64,000 bases of DNA, taken from NCBI GenBank assembly GCA_963778165.1, contig CAVZTE010000002.1, positions 62,001-126,000 of the forward strand, in the 5' to 3' direction. Below are positions 63,711-64,000 of this stretch, piece after piece. The position numbers and the translations under genes are program-made. Position 1 is the first letter of the stretch, and each line of letters begins with the position of its first letter. The notes beneath the pieces were generated by a model that saw nothing but the letters and a program-made list of their open reading frames with translations, did no database searches and had not been told where the DNA came from. The stretch comes from Bog-756 sp963778165. Its GTDB lineage: Bacteria; Actinomycetota; Acidimicrobiia; Acidimicrobiales; RAAP-2.

Positions 63711-64000
63711 TCACGCCACCATTGTGGCGGAGCCGGCCCGGTCCCTCCCGGAAAGGAGGCCGGCAGCATGGCCGCTGGCCAACGCAGCATCGGCCAACAG
63801 GCCTGCCGGGCCCACCCAGTCGCCGGCCATGGCGACCCCCGGCACCCCGGTGTCCGCCACGCCGGGCCTCCCGCCCAGCCCGCCGTTCCGGGCTCGGGGG
63901 ATGGTGCCGGCGACCGTCATGTCGGCCAGGAATCGGCTGTTGACCACGTCGCCGGGCCGGATACCGGCTTCGGCCATGAGCGCATCCAGCTGGGCCCGGT
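63711..64000 (-). CDS. FAD-dependent oxidoreductase, C-terminal part (truncated by window edge)
   Basis: The open frame enters from the right edge and stops at 63711, giving at least 96 residues. GVPGVAMAGDWVGPAGLLADAALASGHAAG is the C-terminal flavin motif of amine-oxidase or phytoene-desaturase-like enzymes. It lies 7 bp upstream of the ECF41 sigma gene on the same strand, so they are probably cotranscribed; the oxidoreductase is a likely target or partner of that sigma factor. The N-terminal FAD motif is outside the window. Confidence 0.72.
   Translation of the reverse strand, partial: RAQLDALMAEAGIRPGDVVNSRFLADMTVAGTIPRARNGGLGGRPGVADTGVPGVAMAGDWVGPAGLLADAALASGHAAGLLSGRDRAGSATMVA

Noticed and set aside
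1..64000. tRNA or rRNA genes
   Set aside because: I looked through the spacers for tRNA arms and conserved rRNA stretches and saw none; the gene-free regions are short and mostly explained by promoters or repeats.

Overview
The window is high-GC DNA that reads as a chromosomal segment of an actinobacterium, most likely of the class Acidimicrobiia. This placement is inference. It rests on the GC-rich codon use, the actinobacterial -10 boxes (TANNNT) set 5-8 nt before start codons at nine genes, two F420-type enzyme families, an N-terminal GWW..DGKWYPPE motif protein, and secreted proteins built from GYWLV..DGG.FAFG repeats. No rRNA, tRNA, CRISPR, phage or insertion-sequence genes were seen.

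Layout. 0.1-3.3 kb: a GT39/YkcB-like membrane glycosyltransferase translationally coupled to a GtrA protein, then a small zinc ribbon. 3.4-13.4 kb: mixed genes (secreted GH12 glucanase, Thr-rich membrane protein, Nudix hydrolase, DUF2510-like membrane protein, lipoprotein esterase, histidine phosphatase, SRPBCC protein, a secreted repeat protein, a glycine-oxidase-type flavoenzyme, a GNAT acetyltransferase). 13.6-17.4 kb: a sedolisin protease and a Tat-exported phosphoesterase, both frame-disrupted. 17.6-34.7 kb: an envelope or exopolysaccharide locus with two inverted paralogous GH5-like secreted hydrolases, a GT-C type membrane protein, an FkbM methyltransferase with a coiled-coil tail, a YfhO-like membrane protein, three further glycosyltransferases and a coiled-coil protein. 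34.7-41.7 kb: HAD phosphatase, DHA2 drug exporter, YjbQ protein, the ssuD-ssuE sulfonate monooxygenase pair, tag, an F420/PPOX protein and a secreted arylsulfotransferase-like protein. 41.8-53.2 kb: secernin-like hydrolase coupled to an amine oxidase, a class V aminotransferase divergent from pdxH, an acyl-CoA dehydrogenase/thioesterase pair, an F420-dependent LLM oxidoreductase, a cNMP-binding protein and a phytoene-desaturase-like flavoenzyme. 53.4-64 kb: a possible MazF/PemK-fold protein, an HxlR regulator, a membrane GGDEF enzyme, a katA-fur operon with a Fur/PerR-type operator, an FtsH-like protease, a lipoprotein and an ECF41 sigma factor next to a truncated flavoenzyme.

The 17.6-34.7 kb genes plausibly assemble, modify, export and trim a surface glycan; the coiled-coil tails on several of them suggest a multi-enzyme complex. 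The katA-fur unit is a self-contained peroxide response, with an operator lying between the -35 and -10 boxes.

Two window-wide patterns stand out. First, short tandem-repeat arrays, each with a different unit, sit just 3' of genes; in two of them the first unit contains the stop codon. Second, at least seven genes carry frameshifts, some in homopolymers or dinucleotide repeats. That could reflect assembly error or real gene decay, and the sequence alone cannot decide.
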